A stretch of 64,000 bases of DNA from a virus. A model generated the notes under the pieces. It had not been told where the DNA came from, did not search any database, and saw only the letters and a list, made by a program, of their open reading frames with translations. The stretch covers positions 304,110 through 368,109 of the IMG/VR virus record IMGVR_UViG_3300005056_000001; one strand, 5' to 3'. Position numbers and translations under genes: made by a program. Below, piece by piece: positions 16,419 through 24,346 of this stretch (within the stretch, counting starts at the first letter, position 1; each line of letters begins with the position of its first letter).

Positions 16419-16745
16419 TTAATCCTTTTTTGTGTATAAGTCAAAAATATTGGTCAGGCTAGACACGGCATTGTCAATGATGTGTATAAACTTGCCCATG
16501 TCTTCAGTGTTCCCCTTGTTTATTTTCAAATGATGATCGAATGCCCAATCGTCAAGCGACAATATATTTTTGAATTGGGCAATAATGTCGTCTTTATGCT
16601 CGATATTGCCCAATAAGAAACAGGAATAATGCTCTATATCTATAAAAACCTCAACCTTGAATCCTTGGTTTCCCATGGTTTTCCATTTCGTGACGAATAT
16701 ATCAACAAGAACATTATCTTGCGAGTCGGTTATGTATATGGTCAT
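16419..16745 (-). CDS. Unknown protein, 108 aa
   Basis: Alpha/beta protein beginning with two beta strands (MTIYITDSQDNVLVDIFV). It lies between the two SFIHG paralogues, with a 1-bp gap to the downstream one. Function unknown. Confidence 0.6.
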   Translation of the reverse strand: MTIYITDSQDNVLVDIFVTKWKTMGNQGFKVEVFIDIEHYSCFLLGNIEHKDDIIAQFKNILSLDDWAFDHHLKINKGNTEDMGKFIHIIDNAVSSLTNIFDLYTKKD

Positions 16746-16754
16746 GTGTTTGTT

Positions 16755-17411
16755 TTAAACATTACAACCAAGACAACCATCCTCTGCCACAAACCACCCA
16801 AGTTGTCTTAGTGTCCGACATTCTTCCTCTGTGATGCCCTTGTGCATGAAATGACCGCATTCTTGACTAAAAATTTTATTATCTCCTGTGTAGGTTATTA
16901 CAAAATCATCCTTGCAATATTTCGAAAGTATTTTAAGTCCCTCAAAAACATTGTCGTGCTTGCTTTCGTAATCATATGGCAATTTGAAGATCCTGCGCAT
17001 CTTGTCGTCGTCAATAACCTTTTGAGAGTTCATGCTGCGCATCTTAGACAATGCAATCGTGGCAAGGTAAAGGTAAGTTCCTTTCATTTCTGAAAGTGCC
17101 TCGTCGGAGTATTCTTCATATTCCGAAATCTCACGTTCTTCTTTTATTGTGTGGCCACGTGCCCTAGCCATAAGTGCAGCAGAAATTTCCTTTCCTAGCT
17201 CAAGCGTTTGTTCTTCGTTTGGTAATATCGGATTAATTTCGGAATATCTTAAACCGTGTATAAACGAGCGTAGTTCTGCCTTAAAGTCTTTCCTGTTACA
17301 ATTTTTGTCGAACCAATTCTTGGCAAGCACGAGTTCGGTTTCGGTGGCAGAGATGTAAACATATCCTTCCTTGTTTATTCCGACCCCTTTGATCTCAGTG
17401 TTGTCTGTCAT
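16755..17411 (-). CDS. Unknown protein with SFIHGxRY domain and C-terminal Cys/His
   Basis: 218 aa. The N-terminal domain (FKAELRSFIHGLRYSEI, about residues 38-54) is shared with the gene at 16022. The middle is helical; the C-terminus has CGHFMHKG, EECRTL and CLGC, which could bind a metal. Function unknown. Confidence 0.65.
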   Translation of the reverse strand: MTDNTEIKGVGINKEGYVYISATETELVLAKNWFDKNCNRKDFKAELRSFIHGLRYSEINPILPNEEQTLELGKEISAALMARARGHTIKEEREISEYEEYSDEALSEMKGTYLYLATIALSKMRSMNSQKVIDDDKMRRIFKLPYDYESKHDNVFEGLKILSKYCKDDFVITYTGDNKIFSQECGHFMHKGITEEECRTLRQLGWFVAEDGCLGCNV

Positions 17412-17446
17412 ATCTTTTCTGTTTTTAGTCCGTGTTGTAGGTAATA

Positions 17447-18016
17447 CTACTTTTTTACTATCCTTTCAAAAACAACTTGCTTAGGTAACATGTCCTTTGT
17501 TAAAAATACACTTGAAAACGGTGGATTAAGTTTTGGCTTTACGTCTGCGTAATCCTTAAAGTAACTTACTCGCTTATCAAAATACATTATTTCAAAATCA
17601 TTGTCCGCAAACATTGTAAATCTTTTTTGGCTTTCAAATAATCCAACAACACCAACCAACATAGCAAAGGGCTTACCTAATTCAAACAGTTTGCTAAATA
17701 CTTCAAATTTAATCGAGTAAGGAGGATTGCTTATTATGTAATCAATATTACTCGGTGCTTCGTAATTAAAGAAATCTTCACCGTTTTCAATGTGTGTATT
17801 TAAAACCCTGTGCCCATTCGCAACTAACAACTTTACAAAGTTACTTTCTGCCAAATCAAAAGGACACCACACATAACTGTTAGGTTTTAAGTATTTTAAC
17901 AAAGGGGTTATCGCATAATTTGGAGTATAAAACTCATCATTTTCATTTCGTGCAGTTGTTTTTCTGCCTTGTTTGTAATTAAATCTAATTTCATATTTAT
18001 TAATTTTAGTTATTAT
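17447..18016 (-). CDS. NPPY-type DNA methyltransferase, start codon unclear
   Basis: The frame is open from 18016 to 17447. From 17995 it encodes YEIRFNYKQGRKTTARNEND, then EFYTPNYAITPLLKYLKP, WCPFD and the catalytic IISNPPY, a convincing AdoMet-dependent N6-adenine or N4-cytosine methyltransferase-like protein of about 180 residues. No ATG or GTG exists in frame; the first start-like codon is a TTG at 17902, which would cut off the conserved N-terminus. The ATG at 17994 is in another frame and stops after 28 codons. A lost start, a frameshift or a rare start codon is possible. The FGG-type AdoMet motif is not evident. Confidence 0.65.
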   Translation of the reverse strand: MITKINKYEIRFNYKQGRKTTARNENDEFYTPNYAITPLLKYLKPNSYVWCPFDLAESNFVKLLVANGHRVLNTHIENGEDFFNYEAPSNIDYIISNPPYSIKFEVFSKLFELGKPFAMLVGVVGLFESQKRFTMFADNDFEIMYFDKRVSYFKDYADVKPKLNPPFSSVFLTKDMLPKQVVFERIVKK

Positions 18017-18035
18017 TTATTCGTACTACCTACAA

Positions 18036-18078
18036 CAACGTATAAAGTGCATTAAAACGCACCTTATACAATGCGTTG
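18036..18078. repeat. Long imperfect hairpin, attC- or REP-like
   Basis: CAACG and CGTTG bracket the near-perfect arms GTATAAAGTGC (18040-18050) and GCACCTTATAC (18059-18069) around an 8-nt spacer. It adjoins the methyltransferase frame on its upstream side. The structure recalls folded attC recombination sites of gene cassettes or REP hairpins, but core-site consensus is not met exactly. The TGTTGTAGGTA inverted repeat (17433-17443 and 18027-18037) brackets the gene. Confidence 0.5.
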
Positions 18079-18090
18079 GAATCACCTTCC

Positions 18091-18118
18091 ACTATCCAAC
18101 CAACACTATCCAACCAAC
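18091..18118. repeat. Tandem 14-bp repeat, two copies
   Basis: ACTATCCAACCAAC occurs twice head to tail in the non-coding stretch 18079-18248, followed by a third partial unit. No gene is visible here. It could be a protein-binding site pair or debris of the cassette insertion. Confidence 0.7.
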
Positions 18119-18248
18119 ACTAACAGGATATTGACCATCACTCGAGCAGGTTCTATATGTTTCAATCTTTGTTGGTGTGTATCCGTGATACAACAACAAC
18201 ATTTTAAATATATTTTTATTAGTCATCTTTATTTTTGTTTTAAAACGC

Positions 18249-18291
18249 CGAATATTATCAACGTCTACACATTAAATGTTGATAATATTCG
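18249..18291. terminator. Strong stem-loop downstream of leftward gene
   Basis: A perfect 14-bp stem, CGAATATTATCAAC with GTTGATAATATTCG, and a 15-nt loop, located 14 bp after the stop of the gene at 18305. Probably a leftward terminator or mRNA-stabilising hairpin. It isolates the upstream operon from the methyltransferase. Confidence 0.65.
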
Positions 18292-18304
18292 ACATCTGAA
18301 TGTT

Positions 18305-18574
18305 TTACTCAACAGGCCCGAATTTGATCCTAGAAAGGCGGGCGATATATTCCTTTAGGAGACGTTTTAAGCAAATCTCAAAATCTTCATAGCCGTCCTT
18401 TTCTTCGTCATAAAGACGCTCATCGTTTTGGTCTTCCCACAAACAATACTCATTAAAAAGAACCCCACAACAATTTCCGTTTGTAAAATAAATAAAGCAA
18501 AAATCGGTTTCGCCTTGGTCGTACAATTCGGCATTTAATTTTGCCACAATTTTTTCATATTCTATACCTGCCAT
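18305..18574 (-). CDS. Small acidic protein, unknown
   Basis: 89 aa, acidic, with aromatic beta segment FCFIYFTNGNCCGVLF. No family recognised; last gene before a strong hairpin at 18249-18291. Confidence 0.6.
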   Translation of the reverse strand: MAGIEYEKIVAKLNAELYDQGETDFCFIYFTNGNCCGVLFNEYCLWEDQNDERLYDEEKDGYEDFEICLKRLLKEYIARLSRIKFGPVE

Positions 18575-18576
18575 GT

Positions 18577-18804
18577 TTATTGACTTTTAGTTTTTGTGTC
18601 TACCTCCACGATACTTGCGCCATTTGATTCGCCTTGTGTGTATCGCCAAGGACAGTTTTTAATTACTTTCCTGAGCATTCTTTCGGCCTTCTTTTTGGTG
18701 TCGAACCGCCTTGCATTTTTCTCGACCACTGTTCTTGGCGGATCACCCTCCCCCTCGGTAATCCAATATGGACGACCGCCATTTTCAAATTCTATGATAT
18801 ACAT
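18577..18804 (-). CDS. Small basic protein, unknown
   Basis: 75 aa. The pattern YIIEFENGGRPYWITEGEGD, then VVEKNARRFDTKKKAERML is often seen in small phage proteins that precede a helix of Lys/Arg. Function unknown. Confidence 0.6.
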   Translation of the reverse strand: MYIIEFENGGRPYWITEGEGDPPRTVVEKNARRFDTKKKAERMLRKVIKNCPWRYTQGESNGASIVEVDTKTKSQ

Positions 18805-18805
18805 A

Positions 18806-19006
18806 TTACCACACTTTTAGTTTTTTAGTAAATGCTAGTATTATTCCACTAGCCATGATTGTCCAAAACAAACCCGATACAAACATGTTCCATCCTAGAA
18901 CATGCACAAAAGACCAAAAACATACAAAACAGAACAGTAGAGGAAATAGTACTGCTGCCATAACCATAATTTTCTGTAATATACCAAAATCTTTTTTTGG
19001 TGTCAT
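18806..19006 (-). CDS. Small two-TM membrane protein
   Basis: 66 aa with hydrophobic segments about 12-33 and 40-58 and a basic tail. Size and topology would suit a holin-like protein, but the lysis gene is 6 kb away and no direct evidence exists. Confidence 0.6.
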   Translation of the reverse strand: MTPKKDFGILQKIMVMAAVLFPLLFCFVCFWSFVHVLGWNMFVSGLFWTIMASGIILAFTKKLKVW

Positions 19007-19021
19007 TTTTATATAATTTTA

Positions 19022-19216
19022 TTAATAATAAAGTACCCATTTTTCATTTCCTTCTATGTCGATAAGAAGGATGTTTTCTCGCTCGTATCCACCAAATTTA
19101 TAGACCTCGTGGTCATACAAAACATACTGTCCAATACTAGGACTGTCACCAATGTCTATGACCTCGACTTCTATTTGGGCAAACATTTTTCCGTTGCGAT
19201 TTATAATATCACACAT
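19022..19216 (-). CDS. Small beta-rich protein, unknown
   Basis: 64 aa of alternating beta strands (AQIEVEVIDIG, GQYVLYDHEVYKFGG), consistent with an SH3-like barrel. Function unknown. Confidence 0.6.
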   Translation of the reverse strand: MCDIINRNGKMFAQIEVEVIDIGDSPSIGQYVLYDHEVYKFGGYERENILLIDIEGNEKWVLYY

Positions 19217-19219
19217 ACG

Positions 19220-19504
19220 TTACGTGTTTTTAATATTTCCTGAATCTTTTTTGTCTTCCGTGTTGTTTGGTGGTATGCTTGCACAAAGCGCATTAAAATC
19301 TTCGTTTTCCAATTCCGAAAGGGGCATCACATTTAAACAATCAACAGTGTCCACAGGACAATCCTCCAAGTATTTGTATGCGATCATTTTCCATCCATCA
19401 TAGGAAGGAAAGTCCGTGATAGTGGTTCCGAATGAATAGAAACCAAACTCACCACTTTTTGTGTAGTAATTAACCCCAACCAAAAACCTTCTTTTCTTAC
19501 TCAT
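19220..19504 (-). CDS. Unknown protein, 94 aa
   Basis: Starts with a beta hairpin (RRFLVGVNYYTKSGEFGFYS) and ends in a polar, probably disordered tail. Overlaps the upstream gene by 8 bp. Confidence 0.6.
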   Translation of the reverse strand: MSKKRRFLVGVNYYTKSGEFGFYSFGTTITDFPSYDGWKMIAYKYLEDCPVDTVDCLNVMPLSELENEDFNALCASIPPNNTEDKKDSGNIKNT

Positions 19505-19949
19505 TGTATTTCCATTTTAATAGATATTCATAGCCATAATTTCCTTCAAAAACGATTTCTATATTGTGTTTATTGGCAGCCTCAAGCACAACCCTTTCAA
19601 TTTCCAAATTTGATTGGTCAATCAGTCGTTCGCCAATGGTTCCGCCCATGAAGAAGTGATTGTATTCGTCGGCACTGCTGTCCCTATAAATACTTTCCAT
19701 GATGTCCGTGATGTCTTCCCACCAAAATGCTTGGTTTCTTTGGACTTTTGCCATATCTCCGACTATCTCATAATACAATGAGCGTGGTATCTGCTTAATG
19801 TATGGCTCGATCACATTAGAATTCGGGCAATTATATAGAATATCCGAATTAGAAGCAAATAAATCAAAATGTTGAAAACCACCCTTCCCCTTGGAAAACA
19901 ATGCAAGTCCCTGACGACAACCTATACATTTTTTGTAATCTATTTTCAT
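19497..19949 (-). CDS. Unknown protein with N-terminal CxxC
   Basis: 150 aa from the ATG at 19949, which overlaps the upstream stop as ATGA; an ATG at 20003 lies inside the upstream gene. The N-terminus MKIDYKKCIGCRQG could hold half of a zinc or iron site. The rest is alpha/beta without recognised family. Confidence 0.65.
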   Translation of the reverse strand: MKIDYKKCIGCRQGLALFSKGKGGFQHFDLFASNSDILYNCPNSNVIEPYIKQIPRSLYYEIVGDMAKVQRNQAFWWEDITDIMESIYRDSSADEYNHFFMGGTIGERLIDQSNLEIERVVLEAANKHNIEIVFEGNYGYEYLLKWKYNE

Positions 19950-20245
19950 GTGTCGGGGTTTAGTGTTGGATTCATGCCTCGTTGTCCTTTTGTGCTGTTC
20001 CATGAGTCCACGATTTTGTATATCAAATCGCTTCTCAGGTTCTCACTATCAGAAACCTCAAATATCTCAATATGCTTAAGTCGCACCTCGTCACCCAAAT
20101 AGTCCTCATGAACAATTTTCAAAAGCATGTCCTCTGCCTCTCTCATTGTGGTGGCACCTTCTAGGTCAAGTATTTTTTCGGCACATGATATGGTATAGTC
20201 GCATCCTTCACAATCCTGTTTGATGTATGCCTTATAACTTTTCAT
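19946..20245 (-). CDS. Unknown protein, 99 aa, N-terminal cysteines
   Basis: The N-terminus (KQDCEGCDYTISCAEKIL) has three closely spaced cysteines, a possible metal site. The remainder is helical. Coupled to the next gene by ATGA. Confidence 0.6.
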   Translation of the reverse strand: MKSYKAYIKQDCEGCDYTISCAEKILDLEGATTMREAEDMLLKIVHEDYLGDEVRLKHIEIFEVSDSENLRSDLIYKIVDSWNSTKGQRGMNPTLNPDT

Positions 20246-20597
20246 TACTCTCTTTTGTGGGACGCACCAAAACGATATTTCTATACATAGAAAAAAATTG
20301 CCAACGCCATCCGCTAACCTTTATGCTGTATGTGACACCCTCGGTCAATTCGTTCTGAACATCAGAGCTATTAAACTTAAGGTAGAGCCACGAGTCCACA
20401 TTTTCAAACACCTCACCGTCTGTGTATACAAGGTATTTACTCTTGGTGCCTTTATTATCGTTGTCGTTGACGACGATCGATTCTGTTTTTTTGACGGTCA
20501 CAATCACATCCTCCGAACTGTTCCAAATCGCAATCGGGTATATAAACACCGATACAGATAATATACATAATAATCCAAGTAACAATATGTCTTTCAT
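20232..20597 (-). CDS. Membrane-anchored small-barrel protein, paralogue 1
   Basis: 121 aa. An N-terminal TM or uncleaved signal (about 3-21) is followed by a beta domain with EVFENVDSWLYLKFNSSDVQ and VSGWRWQFFSMYRNIVLV. This pattern resembles a DUF1523-like family of membrane-anchored phage and bacterial proteins of unknown role. Tandem paralogue of the gene at 20626. Confidence 0.7.
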   Translation of the reverse strand: MKDILLLGLLCILSVSVFIYPIAIWNSSEDVIVTVKKTESIVVNDNDNKGTKSKYLVYTDGEVFENVDSWLYLKFNSSDVQNELTEGVTYSIKVSGWRWQFFSMYRNIVLVRPTKESNEKL

Positions 20598-20625
20598 TTT
20601 AATCTGATTAAATTAATAATTCGTG

Positions 20626-20961
20626 TTACGGCTCAAGACTCACGGATTGTCGTACCAAAATAATATTTCTATACATAGAAAAAAACTCCCAACGCCATCC
20701 ACTAACCTTTACCGTATATGTAACGCCAACAATTAATTCTTTTTGGACATCAGGACTATTGAATTTAAGACACAGCCAAGAATCCACATTTTCAAACACC
20801 TCTCGGTCTGTGTGTACGAAATATTTACCCTCCTGATCGTGGTATTCTGCTTTTTTGATAGTGATGGTAATATCCTCGGAACTTGTCCAAATAACATTTG
20901 GGTATATTAACCCCAATAGAACCATTATAAAAACAAAAATATGTAGTGTTTGCTTTTTCAT
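20626..20961 (-). CDS. Membrane-anchored small-barrel protein, paralogue 2
   Basis: 111 aa; TM about 5-22, then the same beta domain as its neighbour (EVFENVDSWLCLKFNSPDVQ, VSGWRWEFFSMYRNIILV). The two arose by tandem duplication and differ mainly in the linker after the TM, which is 9-10 residues shorter here. Confidence 0.7.
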   Translation of the reverse strand: MKKQTLHIFVFIMVLLGLIYPNVIWTSSEDITITIKKAEYHDQEGKYFVHTDREVFENVDSWLCLKFNSPDVQKELIVGVTYTVKVSGWRWEFFSMYRNIILVRQSVSLEP

Positions 20962-20972
20962 TATGTGTTTTA

Positions 20973-21302
20973 TTAGTTTTTATTTGTGGAAAGGTGATCA
21001 AGATATGCCTTGTGGCTAGGCTTGTCTAACAATTCAAGAGCCTTTAGGAAGCCTCTTTTTACAATGATAGGCTTTCCGTAATGTTTTTCCAATCTATTGT
21101 ACACGGCAGTCCATTTTTGTTCCAACTCCTCGAAGAGCCTAAACAGTCCACCATCGGTCTTTATGTTACGCTCCTTTGGCAAGGTTCGAATGTCGTCCAT
21201 AAAAGACTTGTGTAAGCCACGCAACGCCACGGTTAATTTCTCCCTTGATGTTAGTGTGGGTGATATTTCAATAAAGTTTTCTGCTAATTTTTTTGCCTTC
21301 AT
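20973..21302 (-). CDS. Unknown helical protein, 109 aa
   Basis: Almost entirely helical and basic (EKLTVALRGLHKSFMDDIR). No recognised family. Confidence 0.6.
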   Translation of the reverse strand: MKAKKLAENFIEISPTLTSREKLTVALRGLHKSFMDDIRTLPKERNIKTDGGLFRLFEELEQKWTAVYNRLEKHYGKPIIVKRGFLKALELLDKPSHKAYLDHLSTNKN

Positions 21303-21325
21303 TTTATTTTGTTTATATGAAACAC

Positions 21326-21568
21326 TTACTTAAAGCATCCAACAAACCAAGACCAAAGACTCTTCTTTGGGACAGGCTCTTTGTCAATTAATGTTGACAG
21401 GAACCTGCTCAGTTCGGTTGACTCCGCCATGTCCGTAAAGCTAACGCATATATAATACGTTCCACTTACCTCAAAGGGGTTACTCTTAAAACGGGCAGTC
21501 TTAAGACTCCTGATGAATGCCTTGGTTTTGTTTATGTCTTTTTTGTCTACTTGAAATGATGTTTCCAT
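21326..21568 (-). CDS. Small protein, unknown
   Basis: 80 aa, alpha/beta, with C-terminal SLWSWFVGCF that could touch the membrane. No recognised family. Confidence 0.6.
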   Translation of the reverse strand: METSFQVDKKDINKTKAFIRSLKTARFKSNPFEVSGTYYICVSFTDMAESTELSRFLSTLIDKEPVPKKSLWSWFVGCFK

Positions 21569-21580
21569 GTTTGTTTTTGA

Positions 21581-21919
21581 TTAAAAAATATACCACTCGG
21601 CCTCGCTTTCGTGATCAGTCTCGTCAATGTCTTCAATTTTTTGGATTCTTAGGTGATATTGCCATGAGCCCTGATTCACCACCGCATATCCCGACTCGGT
21701 TTTCAGGAATACAGAGGAATCAATTTTTGAATGGTAGGCAAAATCGGCAGAATAAACAATGTCGAATTGTTTTTTTGCCTCCTCAAATGTTGTGTAGTAG
21801 GTGACTACATGATCACCCTCGGTAACACCGCCACGATATGTTGCATACTTTAGTCGATACTTGAATCCAAACGACTCTAACATACCCTCAAGACTCATAC
21901 CCTCTTTTTGTTTAGTCAT
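21581..21919 (-). CDS. Unknown protein, 112 aa
   Basis: Alpha/beta protein rich in Tyr; contains TTFEEAKKQFDIVY, a helix often seen in small phage DUFs. Overlaps the upstream gene by 8 bp. Confidence 0.6.
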   Translation of the reverse strand: MTKQKEGMSLEGMLESFGFKYRLKYATYRGGVTEGDHVVTYYTTFEEAKKQFDIVYSADFAYHSKIDSSVFLKTESGYAVVNQGSWQYHLRIQKIEDIDETDHESEAEWYIF

Positions 21920-22313
21920 GATTTCGTTCGAGTGTTTTATGTCCTGTTATGTTAAATTCACCGATGTACATTTCGCCGTGTTCTTTGGTGTCCACAGTCA
22001 GGTCTATTCCGTTTTCCGAAAAATGTTTAACAACACCCTCCATGAGCACCTGTTCTTTGCTTCTGCTAAAACGCCACATAAAAAACACGGTATCATTTAC
22101 ATAGTAAGGTTTTGTGTGTGACTTGATCAGGTCTGTTCCTTTGGTTGTGATGCACCAATAAAGACAGTCCCCGTGCTCAACACGTTTTATGATATTATAA
22201 AACGCCAATCTACACAAAACTTCATTGTGTTTCTTTGACCATGCACACTCAAGGAGGCTTTTAGTTTTTCCTACTGTGTGGAGTATTCTTAATGTTTTGT
22301 TTGATAGCTTCAT
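21912..22313 (-). CDS. Unknown protein, possible winged-helix N-terminus
   Basis: 133 aa. The first 60 residues (LRILHTVGKTKSLLECA, then LAFYNIIKRVEHGDCLYWCITTKG) have the helix-helix-wing pattern of a winged-helix DNA-binding fold, but this is only a visual impression. The C-terminal half is beta-rich. Coupled to the upstream gene by a 4-bp overlap. Confidence 0.55.
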   Translation of the reverse strand: MKLSNKTLRILHTVGKTKSLLECAWSKKHNEVLCRLAFYNIIKRVEHGDCLYWCITTKGTDLIKSHTKPYYVNDTVFFMWRFSRSKEQVLMEGVVKHFSENGIDLTVDTKEHGEMYIGEFNITGHKTLERNHD

Positions 22314-22618
22314 GATAAAGTATTTAATTCAATGAAAACAGTTTTGTACTTGTCCTTGTATTCGTTAATCAATTTTCGTCTTAATTCCATACAAGCATCA
22401 ACAGTCTCATCGTAACCAAGACCCGTACATCTTCTTAGCAGGAAATAAGAAAATTCGGTTGTTATAATCTGTTGTACCAAATCACATTCCTGACTGTTCT
22501 TGTCGTAAAACACATTCCAAAACAAGTCTTCTGTGTCAACACGCCCTGTCTGAATAAAATAAGAGGCCGAATCTTGTATGACAAAAGGATTTTCTTCGTT
22601 TATGTTACAGTTAATCAT
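22310..22618 (-). CDS. Unknown acidic protein, 102 aa
   Basis: Helical acidic protein with two conserved-looking aromatic patches. It has 4-bp overlaps with the genes on both sides (22310-22313 and 22615-22618), so it is translated with the SEC-C gene upstream. Confidence 0.6.
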   Translation of the reverse strand: MINCNINEENPFVIQDSASYFIQTGRVDTEDLFWNVFYDKNSQECDLVQQIITTEFSYFLLRRCTGLGYDETVDACMELRRKLINEYKDKYKTVFIELNTLS

Positions 22619-23070
22619 TTTTTATTTTTTAGGCAACATTTTTTATTCTTATTTCCGCTGCCACAAGGACATTTTTCGTTGCGCCCAACCTTTGATCCCT
22701 GTGTATGGATTGTATTTGGTTTGATTGTGTATGTGCGTGAATTTTCAAATTTGTTACTGTCAAGCACCTTTCCTATCACACCATCCATTATCACACCATC
22801 AGACTCTTTGCATGTGTTAAACATGGCACTGATGTACTTGGTATCAATAAGAACCGCCTTGTCAGAAGATAACGTAACACCACCCACACTAAACTTGCTT
22901 GTGGTCACAGAGTCAGAACCGTCCCATTGCATTGTTACGGAAATGCAACCACTGTCGTTTTTTAAGGAATTGACCCATGCACAAAAGCCGTCATTTGTCG
23001 TGATGGTGTTAGGCATTATTAGTGCCTGTACCTTGCTGTTTGTTACTGACGGAATCATTTCTTTGTCCAT
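22615..23070 (-). CDS. SEC-C zinc-motif protein, paralogue 1
   Basis: 151 aa. The C-terminal ~24 residues are a classic SEC-C motif (VGRNEKCPCGSGNKNKKCC; C134, C136, C145, C146), the zinc-binding tail of SecA that contacts SecB and ribosomes and is also found in other proteins. The N-terminal ~120 residues are shared with the gene at 23139 (MPNTI, AWxxSL, SVT, DKAVLID) and are otherwise unrecognised. Possible ribosome- or chaperone-binding adaptor. Confidence 0.8.
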   Translation of the reverse strand: MDKEMIPSVTNSKVQALIMPNTITTNDGFCAWVNSLKNDSGCISVTMQWDGSDSVTTSKFSVGGVTLSSDKAVLIDTKYISAMFNTCKESDGVIMDGVIGKVLDSNKFENSRTYTIKPNTIHTQGSKVGRNEKCPCGSGNKNKKCCLKNKK

Positions 23071-23098
23071 TATAATGTTTTTTGTGTTATTGTTTATG

Positions 23099-23129
23099 CA
23101 ATATTAGGCATAATTTTTTGATTGACCAA
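23099..23129 (-). promoter_or_regulatory. Promoter for SEC-C paralogue 1
   Basis: On the leftward strand: TTG (23127-23129), 20 bp, TAATATTG (23099-23106), close to the Bacteroidota TAnnTTTG box. The spacer and flanks are copied almost exactly at 23730-23760 before the other paralogue. Confidence 0.65.
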
Positions 23130-23138
23130 ATGTTTAGC

Positions 23139-23702
23139 CTATTTTTTATTTTTAAGGCAACATTTTTTATTTTTCTGCCCGCTGCCACAAGGACACGGCG
23201 AGTTGCGTCCAACTTTGACTCCCTCGTTTACAAACGGCACATTCCCGCTATGGATATATGCACGGGTCGGTTTTTGCCCTTCTGAAGGAAAACCATGCAT
23301 TTTGGCTATGGTGTACATCTCTTGCACTTCTTCCACGGCACCAACATTGGTCAGTGGAGAGTCCTTCTTTGACTCAAACTGTTCCTTTATCTTTTCTATA
23401 TTACTTGACGAGTCAATAATAATCGCCTTGTCAGAGAATGCCACAAGATTGAAATTGAACACACTATTGAAGTCGCCTAACTTTGTGGTGTGTTTTGTGT
23501 TGTCAATATTGTATGTGATACAGTCTTCACCCTCAATCATATCGGACGGGGAGATGTTGTCGTCCTCCTTAATCGTTACTGAAAGGTAGGTTGCTCCTGT
23601 GTCAAAACAGTCACCCCACGCATTGAACTGATCTAGCGTTTTGATGGTGTTGGGCATCTTAACCCTTTTTATTGCGTGATTGTCTGTTGAATCTTCTTTC
23701 AT
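23139..23702 (-). CDS. SEC-C zinc-motif protein, paralogue 2
   Basis: 187 aa with the same C-terminal SEC-C tail (VGRNSPCPCGSGQKNKKCC) as its neighbour and a related N-terminal domain (MPNTIKTLDQFNAWGDCF, then YLSVTI, DKAIIIDSS). It carries about 35 extra residues between domain and tail. Product of a duplication that included the promoter region. Confidence 0.8.
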   Translation of the reverse strand: MKEDSTDNHAIKRVKMPNTIKTLDQFNAWGDCFDTGATYLSVTIKEDDNISPSDMIEGEDCITYNIDNTKHTTKLGDFNSVFNFNLVAFSDKAIIIDSSSNIEKIKEQFESKKDSPLTNVGAVEEVQEMYTIAKMHGFPSEGQKPTRAYIHSGNVPFVNEGVKVGRNSPCPCGSGQKNKKCCLKNKK

Positions 23703-23729
23703 GATAGTTGTTTTGTATTATTGTTTATG

Positions 23730-23760
23730 CAATAGTAGGCATAATGTTTTGATTGTCCAA
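23730..23760 (-). promoter_or_regulatory. Promoter for SEC-C paralogue 2
   Basis: Leftward TTG (23758-23760), 20 bp, TACTATTG (23730-23737). The surrounding ~45 bp repeat those at 23085-23130, showing that promoter and gene were duplicated together. Confidence 0.65.
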
Positions 23761-23801
23761 GCGATTTTTAGAATTTAACATAATCATTGTGAATGTATCC
23801 G

Positions 23802-24287
23802 TTATCTCTCAAGATGTTGCCTTGTCTTTTTGATAAAGTCACATACCCCTATTGTTGTTCGGTGGGTTCGGTTATTCTTTTTGAATGTGGCACGGCTCCT
23901 GTTGTGGTTATAAATAAAAACAACATTTTCTTGGGAGAATAACACAGGCTTCTCGGTGTCCATAGAATCGCCACTGTCTTGTTCAAAAAAGGAAATCGTG
24001 GTGGTACGAGCCTCCTTATCCAAGGACACCTGAAACAGGCGATTGTTGTGTGTGTACAGGCGTTCGTATTCCAAGGCACTTTTGTGGAATGCGTCAATGT
24101 CGCCAATTATACACACATTGTTGTTACTTGTTTGTTTTATTTGAAGCCCGACAACGTCCTTAATCGAAGATACTGTTCGTGCAAACTCGAACCCTGTTAT
24201 TAGATAAATACTGTCCTTGTATTCAATTTCTTTGCCCTGTAACTCATGCACATTGTCTTCATTGATATTGTTATCCTTCATGGACAT
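23802..24287 (-). CDS. Unknown protein, about 161 aa
   Basis: Start uncertain. The ATG at 24287 (MSMKDNN) avoids overlap; an in-frame ATG at 24392 would add 35 basic residues but overlap the upstream gene by 46 bp. Beta-rich, Arg/His-rich C-terminus (RSRATFKKNNRTHRTT). No recognised family. Confidence 0.55.
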   Translation of the reverse strand: MSMKDNNINEDNVHELQGKEIEYKDSIYLITGFEFARTVSSIKDVVGLQIKQTSNNNVCIIGDIDAFHKSALEYERLYTHNNRLFQVSLDKEARTTTISFFEQDSGDSMDTEKPVLFSQENVVFIYNHNRSRATFKKNNRTHRTTIGVCDFIKKTRQHLER

Positions 24288-24346
24288 TGTAACAATAGTC
24301 CCACGACCCGTGACTCGAAATAGTTCTATTATTTTTAGCTTGATTA

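Noticed and set aside
18091-18118. CRISPR-like repeats
   Set aside because: Only two directly adjacent 14-bp units without spacers; no cas genes anywhere in the window.
18085-18240. Possible tRNA in the non-coding stretch (GGTTCTA-like T-loop)
   Set aside because: No consistent acceptor, anticodon or T-arm pairing could be drawn on either strand.
22472-23107. 211-codon rightward frame
   Set aside because: Antisense to the SEC-C gene and its downstream neighbour, which have clear motifs and coupled starts; the antisense product is hydrophobic nonsense.
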